Below are positions 6,128 through 13,869 of a stretch of 29,173 bases of DNA, piece by piece; the first letter of the stretch is position 1; the number at the start of each line of letters is the position of its first letter. The stretch is taken from IMG/VR virus record IMGVR_UViG_3300017917_003343, positions 1 through 29,173 of that record. The stretch is one strand, 5' to 3'. Position numbers and translations under genes: made by a program. Origin of the DNA: a virus. Under the pieces are notes generated by a model that saw nothing but the letters and a program-made list of their open reading frames with translations, ran no database searches and had not been told where the DNA came from.

Positions 6128-6228
6128 AAAAATTTATTAAATGTTATATAACATTATCACTTACTAGTATTGTAATATTTTACTTAATGTTTTCTTTTAT
6201 CTTTTTATCAGTAGATTTTTCTACTTAG
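6124..6228 (+). CDS. One-helix membrane microprotein, 34 aa
   Basis: MKKFIKCYITLSLTSIVIFY followed by a second hydrophobic half. The ATG overlaps the previous stop (ATGA), which supports translation. It has a basic N terminus and a hydrophobic remainder, so it is probably inner-membrane. Confidence 0.5.
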   Translation: MKKFIKCYITLSLTSIVIFYLMFSFIFLSVDFST

Positions 6229-6231
6229 TCA

Positions 6232-6324
6232 ATGAATGCAAGAAGTTTATTTACTGTAATTAGTACAATGTGTTTTATAATATCAGCAATAATATCAACA
6301 GCAATAATATCTGATAGGTGGTAA
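6232..6324 (+). CDS. One-helix membrane microprotein, 30 aa
   Basis: Reads MNARSLFTVISTMCFIISAI and ends SDRW. The single hydrophobic helix starts three bases after the previous stop. It is very short; its position in a row of similar peptides is the main support. Confidence 0.35.
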   Translation: MNARSLFTVISTMCFIISAIISTAIISDRW

Positions 6325-6391
6325 TATAATTTTAATTCACCAACAGAAGCTTATGAAGCAGCAATTGAATATACACTTTAAACAACTTAAT

Positions 6392-6673
6392 ATGAAAAAA
6401 CAAACAGTTTATTTACCTGTAAATGGTGATCAAGAAAAATATGTTGTATCTGATAATGATTCTGGGTACTTTAATGGAGTAATAGAACAAAAAGGTTATT
6501 TTTTCACACCAGAACAACTCAATGAATACACAGCTAATGTAATTCGACAAGCTCTTGAAACTGCTGCTGAGAAAGCTAATGTTAAAGTTATTGGAGAACA
6601 TTATGTTGGTTCAGTTGTAAAAGAATCAATAACAAACACATTTGAAGAAACCTTTAAAGAATTTGAAGTATGA
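6392..6673 (+). CDS. Hypothetical protein, 93 aa
   Basis: Start taken at ATG 6392 (MKKQTVYLPVNGDQEKYVVS), which begins a recognisable 'YLPVNGDxxK' type opening; an upstream ATG at 6353 would add 13 residues. The C-terminal half is helical (EQLNEYTANVIRQALETAAE). Similar short proteins are common in Bacteroidota phages; function unknown. Confidence 0.65.
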   Translation: MKKQTVYLPVNGDQEKYVVSDNDSGYFNGVIEQKGYFFTPEQLNEYTANVIRQALETAAEKANVKVIGEHYVGSVVKESITNTFEETFKEFEV

Positions 6674-6849
6674 TTTACACAATGATATTTATATTACTAC
6701 TATATTGTAATTTGATTAGATATTTTGAGTTAAGACAAAATACAAGTATGTGTACATGGAAACAATATTGGTTTAAATGTAACGGTATTTTGTATTCTTT
6801 TAATGTTGTCGGGATTAGTATTATAATTTATTTATCTTCAATGTTATGA
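6670..6849 (+). CDS. Membrane microprotein, 59 aa
   Basis: Reads MIYTMIFILLLYCNLIRYFE, then a polar loop with two Cys, then a second hydrophobic segment (VVGISIIIYLSSM). It shares 4-base overlaps (ATGA) with the genes before and after, which strongly supports translation. Confidence 0.6.
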   Translation: MIYTMIFILLLYCNLIRYFELRQNTSMCTWKQYWFKCNGILYSFNVVGISIIIYLSSML

Positions 6850-7187
6850 AAGACGAATACATCATTATAAACAAAACAGCTATTCAGAAAAGAATAGAAA
6901 AAATAGATATTCAAAAAAAGGATATTTTAAAAATTCGTAAAGAATTATATTCTAAATATGGTCATACTATTAATTATTTTAACTCAATTGAATCTTGGAA
7001 TAGTACATATTCTCAATTAGTTATTGAAAGTAAATCATTAAAACAAATTTTATCTCAATCAACTCCTTTAATTCCTGAGATTGAAAAGGCTTTTGAACAA
7101 GGTAGAGTTAGTGCAGAAGTTGGTTCAGATGATAAAGATTATGTAAATAAACAAGACTACATCTCAAACTTAAAACTTGATATATAA
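6846..7187 (+). CDS. Coiled-coil hypothetical protein, 113 aa
   Basis: Begins MKDEYIIINKTAIQKRIEKI. Residues about 12-35 and 60-75 look like coiled coil. The segment STPLIPEIEKAFEQG I recall from a group of Bacteroidota phage proteins of unknown function. Its stop overlaps the next start by one base. Confidence 0.7.
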   Translation: MKDEYIIINKTAIQKRIEKIDIQKKDILKIRKELYSKYGHTINYFNSIESWNSTYSQLVIESKSLKQILSQSTPLIPEIEKAFEQGRVSAEVGSDDKDYVNKQDYISNLKLDI

Positions 7188-7372
7188 TGGCAATGACTAA
7201 AAAACAAGAAGAAGAGGTTAAAAGGGCTATGAAACAAGAGCCACCTAAACAATGGCACCCAAGCAAATTCCTTTTTTCGCTCCGAGGTTGTCCAGGATAT
7301 GAAGGTTACATACCAGAAAACCTCAAACATGAAGTGTGTAAATATTGTGGAACAATTGAATATTATCATTAA
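7187..7372 (+). CDS. Small hypothetical protein with CxxC, 61 aa
   Basis: Begins MAMTKKQEEEVKRAMKQEPP. A single CKYCG near the C terminus with another Cys at residue 35 gives only part of a zinc site. An internal ATG at 7193 is an alternative start. Confidence 0.6.
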   Translation: MAMTKKQEEEVKRAMKQEPPKQWHPSKFLFSLRGCPGYEGYIPENLKHEVCKYCGTIEYYH

Positions 7373-7388
7373 ACTTAAAACTTGATAT

Positions 7389-7613
7389 ATGAGAGAATTA
7401 TTAATAAAACTGACTAGTATAGAAAATGATATAGTTCTTGTAGGAACAGAATCTATTATAACAGTAAAAGAGTTTATCTTAAAGCCTTATGACAAGCCTT
7501 CTATATTTTGTACTAAAATACAATTAAGAGGAGCAATGATTGAGACAGTTTATGTAAAAGAGAGTCCTGAAGAAATATTTAAACTTTATAAAAATGAAAA
7601 AAATAATGATTGA
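7389..7613 (+). CDS. Small hypothetical protein, 74 aa
   Basis: Begins MRELLIKLTSIENDIVLVGT. It alternates beta-prone segments and ends in an Asn/Lys-rich tail, which may be a small beta-barrel. It overlaps the next gene by 20 bases. Confidence 0.6.
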   Translation: MRELLIKLTSIENDIVLVGTESIITVKEFILKPYDKPSIFCTKIQLRGAMIETVYVKESPEEIFKLYKNEKNND

Positions 7614-8031
7614 ATGCTCACAAGATGAAGCATTCCTGATAGAAAGAGCTTTAGATATGTACTCAAGAATAGGTATTCTACAATTTGAATACCTTACAAT
7701 GTGTTCATCATTACAAAAGCTTATATGGAATAAGAAACTACATTGGAAATTTGAATTAGCTGCAAATAACATGAAGGCTGTATTTGATTATCATCCTAAC
7801 TCTCATGCAGGTGTATTTAATACAGAAGATGTACAGGATGATGTAAGAACAGCAGCTCATTTGTATCAAGCTATGAGACATGAGAGATATTTACATAGAA
7901 AAGCTACAGGTGAGCAATTAGAAGATAGTCATAGTGTAGCTGAGTATCCTGCTGATATATGTAATATAGCTAAGATAAAAATTCCTAATTTTAAAATGAC
8001 TATTAAAGATGAAGGAGAGGCTGAGAGTTAA
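7594..8031 (+). CDS. Conserved phage hypothetical protein, 145 aa
   Basis: Begins MKKIMIECSQDEAFLIERAL. The central segment 'HAGVFNTEDVQDDVRTAAHLYQAMRHERYL' region (about 70-100) matches a hypothetical family I recall from Bacteroidota phages. No catalytic residues are known. The gene is followed by an overlapping zinc-ribbon gene. Confidence 0.7.
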   Translation: MKKIMIECSQDEAFLIERALDMYSRIGILQFEYLTMCSSLQKLIWNKKLHWKFELAANNMKAVFDYHPNSHAGVFNTEDVQDDVRTAAHLYQAMRHERYLHRKATGEQLEDSHSVAEYPADICNIAKIKIPNFKMTIKDEGEAES

Positions 8032-8173
8032 ATGGAACTCAGGTATGGGAGCTATTCTATGTTCTAAATGCAGTGTAATAATTAAAACATGGAGTGAGTT
8101 TACTGATGATGAAAAGAAGGCATTTAAAGGAGAACTTGATTTGCCTGGACAATATTGTAATAAATGTAAATAA
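8009..8173 (+). CDS. Zinc-ribbon microprotein, 54 aa
   Basis: Reads MKERLRVKWNSGMGAILCSK, with two CxxC pairs (CSKC and CNKC) about 30 residues apart, a likely single zinc-ribbon. Start chosen at 8009, overlapping the previous gene by 23 bases, because the KWNSGMGAILC opening appears in relatives I recall; ATG 8045 would give 42 residues. It may bind nucleic acid or a partner protein. Confidence 0.65.
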   Translation: MKERLRVKWNSGMGAILCSKCSVIIKTWSEFTDDEKKAFKGELDLPGQYCNKCK

Positions 8174-8174
8174 T

Positions 8175-8825
8175 ATGAATCCTTTTAAAAATATGTTTAA
8201 ATACATAAAACTAAGATTTGAATGGAAATTCAAGTGGATTAAAATTCTATTTACTCCATTTGTATTACCACAAGTAAAGTTTTATGCAGGTAAAACAAGA
8301 GTAGGTGTACCTTACTTTTACCCTAGAAAATGGGTTAAGCTTACTCATAAAGATAAACATAAAGCCGCTCTGAAAGATCTTGCCAAGTTTAAAAAGTACA
8401 TAGAAGAAAATCCTGATAGTAAAGTACCTGTAAAAACCTATGAACAATTGTATGATTCTTTTAAAAATTATACTAAACCTGTTGATTTAAAGATAGGATT
8501 TAGTTCATGTGGTCTTGGATATAAAACTAAATGGTCAAATACAGACTATAGATATGAATATGGACCTGTATATTCATTTGTATTCTTTGGTTATCAAATA
8601 GCTATTATGATTGGACATGACCATCCAGACCAATATTGGTGTGCTTGGTTATATTATGAAAAACATACTGATAAAAGATTGTCAAAAGAAGAAAGAATTA
8701 AGGATTGTATTAAAAACTTTCCTTTGATTTATACTGTGTGGAATAAAGCAGGAGAAAGGTCAGTAAATTATTATTATGAAGTATTAAAGCCTGAATATCG
8801 TAAATTTATAAAAGATGGAAAATAA
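8175..8825 (+). CDS. Hypothetical protein, 216 aa
   Basis: Start at ATG 8175, right after the previous stop (MNPFKNMFKYIKLRFEWKFK). The N terminus is basic and aromatic. The middle contains GFSSCGLGYKTKWSNTDYRY and FGYQIAIMIGHDHPDQYW. It has many Trp and Tyr and no known catalytic motif. Related hypotheticals occur in Bacteroidota phages. It overlaps the next gene by 11 bases. Confidence 0.7.
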   Translation: MNPFKNMFKYIKLRFEWKFKWIKILFTPFVLPQVKFYAGKTRVGVPYFYPRKWVKLTHKDKHKAALKDLAKFKKYIEENPDSKVPVKTYEQLYDSFKNYTKPVDLKIGFSSCGLGYKTKWSNTDYRYEYGPVYSFVFFGYQIAIMIGHDHPDQYWCAWLYYEKHTDKRLSKEERIKDCIKNFPLIYTVWNKAGERSVNYYYEVLKPEYRKFIKDGK

Positions 8826-9063
8826 AACAGCAGTAGAGTGGTTAGCAGAAAAGTACAACTATGTTACTTGGATGCGAAACAGAGATGAAATTTCAGCAAG
8901 TACAGCCGATGAATGGCGGGCTGAGTTTTTAGAACAAGCCAAAGAAATGGAAAAGGAACAGATGATTGATTCATATTGGAATGGTTGCCAAAATTGGGAT
9001 AATGATAAAAATGCCGAACAATACTACAACGAAACTTATGGAAACAAAGCAGCAGATACTTAA
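8815..9063 (+). CDS. Small acidic helical protein, 82 aa
   Basis: Begins MENKTAVEWLAEKYNYVTWM. It is mostly helical and acidic and resembles short 'AVEWLxEKY' proteins that recur in Bacteroidota phages. Function unknown. It overlaps the radical SAM gene by 26 bases. Confidence 0.65.
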   Translation: MENKTAVEWLAEKYNYVTWMRNRDEISASTADEWRAEFLEQAKEMEKEQMIDSYWNGCQNWDNDKNAEQYYNETYGNKAADT

Positions 9064-9910
9064 GAAAGTTGTAAGAAAAGAGATGTTGATTAGAGAATCT
9101 GGCAGAAGCACAGATTTTATCAGCCCTTCATTTGGTTATGGCTGTTTGTATAACTGTACATATTGTTATATGAAACGGCATAAACCTGAAGGATTGAGCA
9201 TTGCTAATAATACAATGAACATTCTTACAGAGATTAACAATCATGCTTACTTTACTCCTGTTTTTAAACCTAATCAAACTCATCCTGTCTATACAACCTA
9301 TGATATATCCTGTAATGAGGATTTTGCACTTCATGCTAAGTTCCATGAATGGAGAAAGATATTTGATTTCTTTAAGGGACATCCGATAGCTATGGGTTCA
9401 TTTGCTACTAAGTATGTGAATCCTATGCTGTTGGGTTATAATCCTGAACAGAAAATTAGAATCAGATACAGTCTTATGCCTCAAAAGTATGCTGATTTAT
9501 TGGAACCTAAAACAAGTTCTATTGAGACCAGAATACAGGCAATAGATACATTTATAGAAGCAGGATATGATGTGCACATAAACTTTAGTCCTGTTATAGT
9601 TACAGATGGTTGGTTAAATGAATACAGGTTATTATTTGAGCAAGTGAGTGATGTGGTAAGACATAAAGATGTAGTTAAAGCTGAAGTTATATTTCTTACT
9701 CATAACATAAAGAAGCACAAGTATAACTTAGAAAATGGTCTTACAGGTGAGGAGTTATTGTGGAGGCCTGAAATACAGGAAGCTAAAATATCTCAATATG
9801 GTGGTGAGAACATAAGATACAATCATAAACTGAAAGCAGGATACATTAAAGAATGGACTGCATTACATGATATAATTATTAATTGGAATACAATAAGATA
9901 TATATTTTAA
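9038..9910 (+). CDS. Radical SAM enzyme, spore photoproduct lyase-like
   Basis: Start at ATG 9038 (METKQQILKKVVRKEMLIRE), 290 residues. The Fe-S cluster motif C36-x3-C40-x2-C43 lies in GYGCLYNCTYCYMKR. The radical SAM family uses this cluster to cleave S-adenosylmethionine. The layout FISPSFGYGCLYNCTYCYM, followed by a TYDISCNED and an SL-type strand, is close to spore photoproduct lyase (SplB)-like proteins, which reverse thymine photodamage. A nucleic-acid repair or modification role would suit a phage. The 4Fe-4S motif is certain; substrate is inferred. No partner gene for a base-modification pathway is visible nearby. Confidence 0.85.
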   Translation: METKQQILKKVVRKEMLIRESGRSTDFISPSFGYGCLYNCTYCYMKRHKPEGLSIANNTMNILTEINNHAYFTPVFKPNQTHPVYTTYDISCNEDFALHAKFHEWRKIFDFFKGHPIAMGSFATKYVNPMLLGYNPEQKIRIRYSLMPQKYADLLEPKTSSIETRIQAIDTFIEAGYDVHINFSPVIVTDGWLNEYRLLFEQVSDVVRHKDVVKAEVIFLTHNIKKHKYNLENGLTGEELLWRPEIQEAKISQYGGENIRYNHKLKAGYIKEWTALHDIIINWNTIRYIF

Positions 9911-9913
9911 ATT

Positions 9914-10129
9914 ATGGCAACAATGTTAATTAGAAAAGATGCTAAAAGTAAGTCTAACTGGAAAAGAATGTTAGATGCTGCTAATAAATTAGAATTTAGT
10001 GATGGCAGACTTATGGCAGGTAAAGGATGGAAAATATCTGATATGGATGTAAATACCATCTCAACTAAACTTAACAGTTTAGGTATAGAACATGAGGTAA
10101 ATGGATTATATAGTATAAGTGTTTTATGA
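9914..10129 (+). CDS. Small hypothetical protein, 71 aa
   Basis: Begins MATMLIRKDAKSKSNWKRML. It is small, basic and alpha/beta, with no known motif. It overlaps the next gene by 4 bases. Confidence 0.6.
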   Translation: MATMLIRKDAKSKSNWKRMLDAANKLEFSDGRLMAGKGWKISDMDVNTISTKLNSLGIEHEVNGLYSISVL

Positions 10130-10392
10130 ATGTAATATTAGATTATTGGGACAGAGTTGATTATACTACAATCCATTCAGAAATTAAAAAACAAAAAGAA
10201 ATCAGTGGTAATGATGACATTAAGATATTTGAAGAGTTTTATAAATTAAATAACAGTCTCAGATATTGCAATGGTAGTTACTATACATTTCAAGATAAAG
10301 AATGGGATGATAAATACAAAGAATGGTTGAAGTCAGATGACTATAAAAAGAAATCTTTTGATTTATATTATGGAAATGGTGTGGTGGATTAA
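10126..10392 (+). CDS. Small hypothetical protein, 88 aa
   Basis: Begins MNVILDYWDRVDYTTIHSEI. Charged and aromatic (Tyr/Trp/Lys/Asp), likely helical. Function unknown. Confidence 0.6.
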   Translation: MNVILDYWDRVDYTTIHSEIKKQKEISGNDDIKIFEEFYKLNNSLRYCNGSYYTFQDKEWDDKYKEWLKSDDYKKKSFDLYYGNGVVD

Positions 10393-10633
10393 GCCAAAAA
10401 CATGTTTTAAGTGCAAAATAGAGTATCCTAACCTGATGTATCCTAAAAATAGGATGAAATATCAGAGACCTGATGATTTAGGAACTTGTAAAAATTGCTA
10501 TATTTGTACATATAAAACATGGGCTAAGAATAAAAGTGCCTGGTTGTATAATCCTGTTACAGGCAAGTTTAATAAAATAGAATTTAAGAGTAAATGGGAA
10601 ATTATTAAAAGACTATTTAATTATGAGAGATAG
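10376..10633 (+). CDS. Zinc-finger-like protein, 85 aa
   Basis: Reads MVWWIKPKTCFKCKIEYPNL. Two Cys clusters, CFKC and CKNCYIC, can form a zinc site. A similar Cys arrangement appears in treble-clef nucleases, but no HNH residues are visible. ATG 10370 is an alternative start. It overlaps neighbours on both sides. Confidence 0.6.
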   Translation: MVWWIKPKTCFKCKIEYPNLMYPKNRMKYQRPDDLGTCKNCYICTYKTWAKNKSAWLYNPVTGKFNKIEFKSKWEIIKRLFNYER

Positions 10634-10919
10634 TAGATTTGAAGAAATTCTAATGGAAGTTTATAGAGAAGCATATAAAGCTGCTACTCCATCAGCAAAT
10701 TTTGATGATTTAATAGCAAATGCCGAGTTAAATGAATTTGGTCAGAAAATAATTAAGTTTATGGATTACACTATTCCTGAAAAAGTATCTGATGAGATAG
10801 TTATGAAAGTGTGTAAAAAATATAGACTTAATAAAGAAAATACAAGAAAAATACAAATTAATTATGCACTTGGATGCTCCCCAAAATATGCAAAAGAGGA
10901 TGGAGAAGCTGTTGAATAA
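10623..10919 (+). CDS. Conserved small helical protein, 98 aa
   Basis: Begins MRDSRFEEILMEVYREAYKA. All-helical in appearance. The pattern 'EELMxxxYREAYxxATPS' I recall from Bacteroidota phage small proteins. It overlaps the next gene by 20 bases. Confidence 0.65.
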   Translation: MRDSRFEEILMEVYREAYKAATPSANFDDLIANAELNEFGQKIIKFMDYTIPEKVSDEIVMKVCKKYRLNKENTRKIQINYALGCSPKYAKEDGEAVE

Positions 10920-11175
10920 AGCTTCTTATCTAACTTATATAGACAGGCTTAGTCTTAAAAATGCAAAAGGCAAAAAACATATAGAGATACTTAAGGTCAG
11001 AGATTTAATTATATACATTCTTATGGAGGAATATCCTCATGTAGTGATTAAAGAATGGAAGAAAGAATTTCCTTCAGTTCTTGATATGTCTAATGCTGAA
11101 ATAAGAAAGAAAGTACACAGAAGAATGAATGGCAATAATGATTACATTGACTTATATTTAAAACTAAAAGGATGA
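10900..11175 (+). CDS. Hypothetical protein next to the polymerase, 91 aa
   Basis: Start at ATG 10900 (MEKLLNKASYLTYIDRLSLK). It is basic and helical, and its stop overlaps the polymerase ATG by 4 bases. The position suggests a replication accessory role, but no motif supports one. Confidence 0.55.
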   Translation: MEKLLNKASYLTYIDRLSLKNAKGKKHIEILKVRDLIIYILMEEYPHVVIKEWKKEFPSVLDMSNAEIRKKVHRRMNGNNDYIDLYLKLKG

Positions 11176-13190
11176 TTTATTTTATCAGTAATCAGACTTC
11201 CATAGAAGAATCTGATTATTACCAAAGGGCAACTATTGATGAATTTTTTGAGTGGCTTAGTAAACAGACAGAAGTTCAGATAGATACAGAGACAACGGGA
11301 TTTGATGCATATACACATAACATTATTTGTGCTCAGTTTGGTAATTATGATGTTCAATGGGTGATTACTGAAGATATAATATTTTCTGAAAGTTCTAAAG
11401 CAAGGCTTAAACCTATATTAGAATCTAAAGATATATTATGTATTCTGCAAAATGCCCTGTTTGACTTAAGATTTTTTTATGTACAGAAGATATATCCAAG
11501 AAGAATATATGATACATTTCTTGCAGAAATATGTATAAACCTGGGTTATGATCCAGGGACATATAGAAAAGGGTTAAAAGCTCTTGCAGAAAAGTATCTT
11601 GGAGTATATCTGAATAAGGACATCAGAGGTCAGATACATTATAAGGGATTATCAACTGATGTTATTGTATATGCAGCCAATGATGTAAAGTATTTACAGG
11701 CTATCAAGCATGAGCAGGAAAAGATTATTGCAGAGAAAGAATTACAAACTGTAGTAGAACTTGAGAATTCTTTTGTAAGAGTACTTACTTATCTTACTTT
11801 ATCAGGTATTCATCTTGATGTAAACAAGTGGACTGAGAAGTGTAAGAAAGATAAAGAGATACTTGCAGAGCTTGAGAAAAAGCTGCATGATTGTATATTA
11901 GAAGACCCAAAAAGATTTAATAAGTACATAAACAATCAGCTTGATTTATTCTCAGATGAGATAACTACAAATATTAACTTCTCTTCCCCTGCACAAGTAG
12001 TAAAACTGTTTAAAGAACTTGGACTTAATCTTGAGACTAAGGATAAAAAGACAGGTAAACTAAAGGATTCTGTTGAGGCTAATATACTGATACCTCAAAA
12101 AGACAAACATCCTATTATATCTGTATATCTTGATTTTAAGTCTCAAGAAAAGATTGTATCTACTTATGGTGAAAACTGGCTTAAGCATATAAATCCTGTC
12201 TCAGGCAGAATACATACTCAATATACTCAAATGCTTGATACAGGCAGGATGAGTTCAGGAGGTAAAGATAAATACAACAAAGTTGAATATCTTAACTTTC
12301 TAAATATACCACAGGATAATGAAATCAGAAACTGTATAATTCCTAAAGAAGGATACAGTTTTGTAGATTGTGATTTTACAGGTCAGGAAACTATGATATT
12401 TGCAGAGTTTTCTCAGGAGCCTGCTATGGTAGAATTTCTTAATTCAGATGGTTCTGACATGCATTCATTTGTTTGTTCAAAAATATATTCTGAACTTTCT
12501 AATGTACCTTTACATGAAATTAAAACCAAGTATAAAAAAGAGAGAAATTCTGCCAAGGCGGCGGGATTTGCCATACAATATGGCGGTGTGGGAGCTACAA
12601 TAGCTAAGAATTTATCTATATCTACTGAAGAAGGTGAGTTTGTATATAACTCTTACATGAAAGCATTTCCTAAGATTTCAGAGTATTTTAAAAAATGTAA
12701 GGCACAGGTTCTTTCTAAGGGTTATATTGTAACTAATCAATTGACCAAAAGAAGAATTCACTTTACAGATTTTGAAAAATATAAAGAATTATCTAAAGAA
12801 ATAACAGGAGAGTTTTGGGAAGAATACAGAGAGCAGAAAAAATTAAATTCTCTTAAATTCTCTTTAATGAAAGAAACTATAAGAGAGTATTTCTTAATTA
12901 AAGGTAAACTTGAAAGAGCTTCTCTCAATTATCCTATCCAAAGTACAGGTGCAGACATGACTAAACTTGCAGCTATGTATCTGTTTAATCATATTATTGA
13001 AACAGATAATATGTTTAGAGTATTTATTCCTCTTGTAGTCCATGACCAAATTGTTGTTGAGTGCCCTGATTCTGAAACAGAGTATTGGGCTAAAATAACT
13101 TCTGATTGTATGGTCAAAGCAGGAGATTTATTTTGTAAATCAGTTAAAATTAAAGCAGAACCAGAAATACTTAAAAAATGGAAAAAATAA
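11172..13190 (+). CDS. polA: Family A DNA polymerase with 3'-5' exonuclease
   Basis: This 672-residue enzyme copies the phage genome. The exonuclease domain has Exo I (D38-T-E40), Exo II (NALFD) and Exo III (YAANDVKYL). In the polymerase domain, motif A is VDCDFTGQETMIFAEFS with D399 or D401 as metal ligand, motif B is R458-xxx-K462-xxx-F466-xxx-YG, and motif C is VHDQ at 623-626. Motif C has Gln where most family A enzymes have Glu (HDE). A Phe at the O-helix site favours deoxynucleotides. There is no 5'-3' nuclease domain, as usual in phage polymerases. The next gene overlaps it by 13 bases. Confidence 0.95.
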   Translation: MIYFISNQTSIEESDYYQRATIDEFFEWLSKQTEVQIDTETTGFDAYTHNIICAQFGNYDVQWVITEDIIFSESSKARLKPILESKDILCILQNALFDLRFFYVQKIYPRRIYDTFLAEICINLGYDPGTYRKGLKALAEKYLGVYLNKDIRGQIHYKGLSTDVIVYAANDVKYLQAIKHEQEKIIAEKELQTVVELENSFVRVLTYLTLSGIHLDVNKWTEKCKKDKEILAELEKKLHDCILEDPKRFNKYINNQLDLFSDEITTNINFSSPAQVVKLFKELGLNLETKDKKTGKLKDSVEANILIPQKDKHPIISVYLDFKSQEKIVSTYGENWLKHINPVSGRIHTQYTQMLDTGRMSSGGKDKYNKVEYLNFLNIPQDNEIRNCIIPKEGYSFVDCDFTGQETMIFAEFSQEPAMVEFLNSDGSDMHSFVCSKIYSELSNVPLHEIKTKYKKERNSAKAAGFAIQYGGVGATIAKNLSISTEEGEFVYNSYMKAFPKISEYFKKCKAQVLSKGYIVTNQLTKRRIHFTDFEKYKELSKEITGEFWEEYREQKKLNSLKFSLMKETIREYFLIKGKLERASLNYPIQSTGADMTKLAAMYLFNHIIETDNMFRVFIPLVVHDQIVVECPDSETEYWAKITSDCMVKAGDLFCKSVKIKAEPEILKKWKK

Positions 13191-13606
13191 GACAAAGACG
13201 TGGTATGTTAACCACAGAACAAATCTATTCAGATTTAAAGAAAACTAAACAGTTTATAGATTTTTCTAAAGAACCTGTAAGAAGTTGGCATTTGGTATCT
13301 AATAAAGAGAAAGGCACAATAGGATTTATGAGTGGTCCTATGGTAAGAATTCTTACAAGCAATAATGTTTTAAAATCTTCTGTCAGAGACGGCTATACAT
13401 GGAATTCAAAAATTCCTGTAACCTATGTACTTGCAACCAAGATTAAAAAAGAATGGGAAACTTATAAAGAAAGTTTAGAAAAAAATCCCGTTGCTCCCTG
13501 CACAGCCCATGAAAATGAGCCTGAGGTTGCTAAAGTTTCTGTTGTAAGGAAAAGAAAGACTAAAAAAGAAGGTTGGTTAAAAAGATTTTTTAAATGGATT
13601 TGGTAA
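13178..13606 (+). CDS. Hypothetical protein after the polymerase, 142 aa
   Basis: Begins MEKIRQRRGMLTTEQIYSDL. The middle has beta-prone stretches; the C terminus is strongly basic and aromatic (KRKTKKEGWLKRFFKWIW), possibly a membrane- or DNA-binding tail. Stop and next start share one base (TAATG). Confidence 0.65.
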   Translation: MEKIRQRRGMLTTEQIYSDLKKTKQFIDFSKEPVRSWHLVSNKEKGTIGFMSGPMVRILTSNNVLKSSVRDGYTWNSKIPVTYVLATKIKKEWETYKESLEKNPVAPCTAHENEPEVAKVSVVRKRKTKKEGWLKRFFKWIW

Positions 13607-13869
13607 TGGGAAAGTTTAAAGATTACAGGTTAGCCCATAACTTTATGAACCCGGGGGAAGATCTCAAAAAATGGGTTGATAAAGATAATTATTCCAATCA
13701 TTATTTAGAAGATTGGAATGCTCTTATGGAACTTGCGGAAGAATGTCTGACTAATGCATACGTTATTCCAAAAATAGATTCACATAAACTTGAAACAGCT
13801 TTATTAAATTTTGATAAAAAGAAAGTTTTTAAAGCTTGTGTAAAAATTATTAAAGAAATAATTAAATAA
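13606..13869 (+). CDS. Hypothetical protein, 87 aa
   Basis: Start at the TAATG overlap (MGKFKDYRLAHNFMNPGEDL). Mostly helical; its last base is the first base of the helicase ATG. A helicase-accessory role is only positional. Confidence 0.6.
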   Translation: MGKFKDYRLAHNFMNPGEDLKKWVDKDNYSNHYLEDWNALMELAEECLTNAYVIPKIDSHKLETALLNFDKKKVFKACVKIIKEIIK

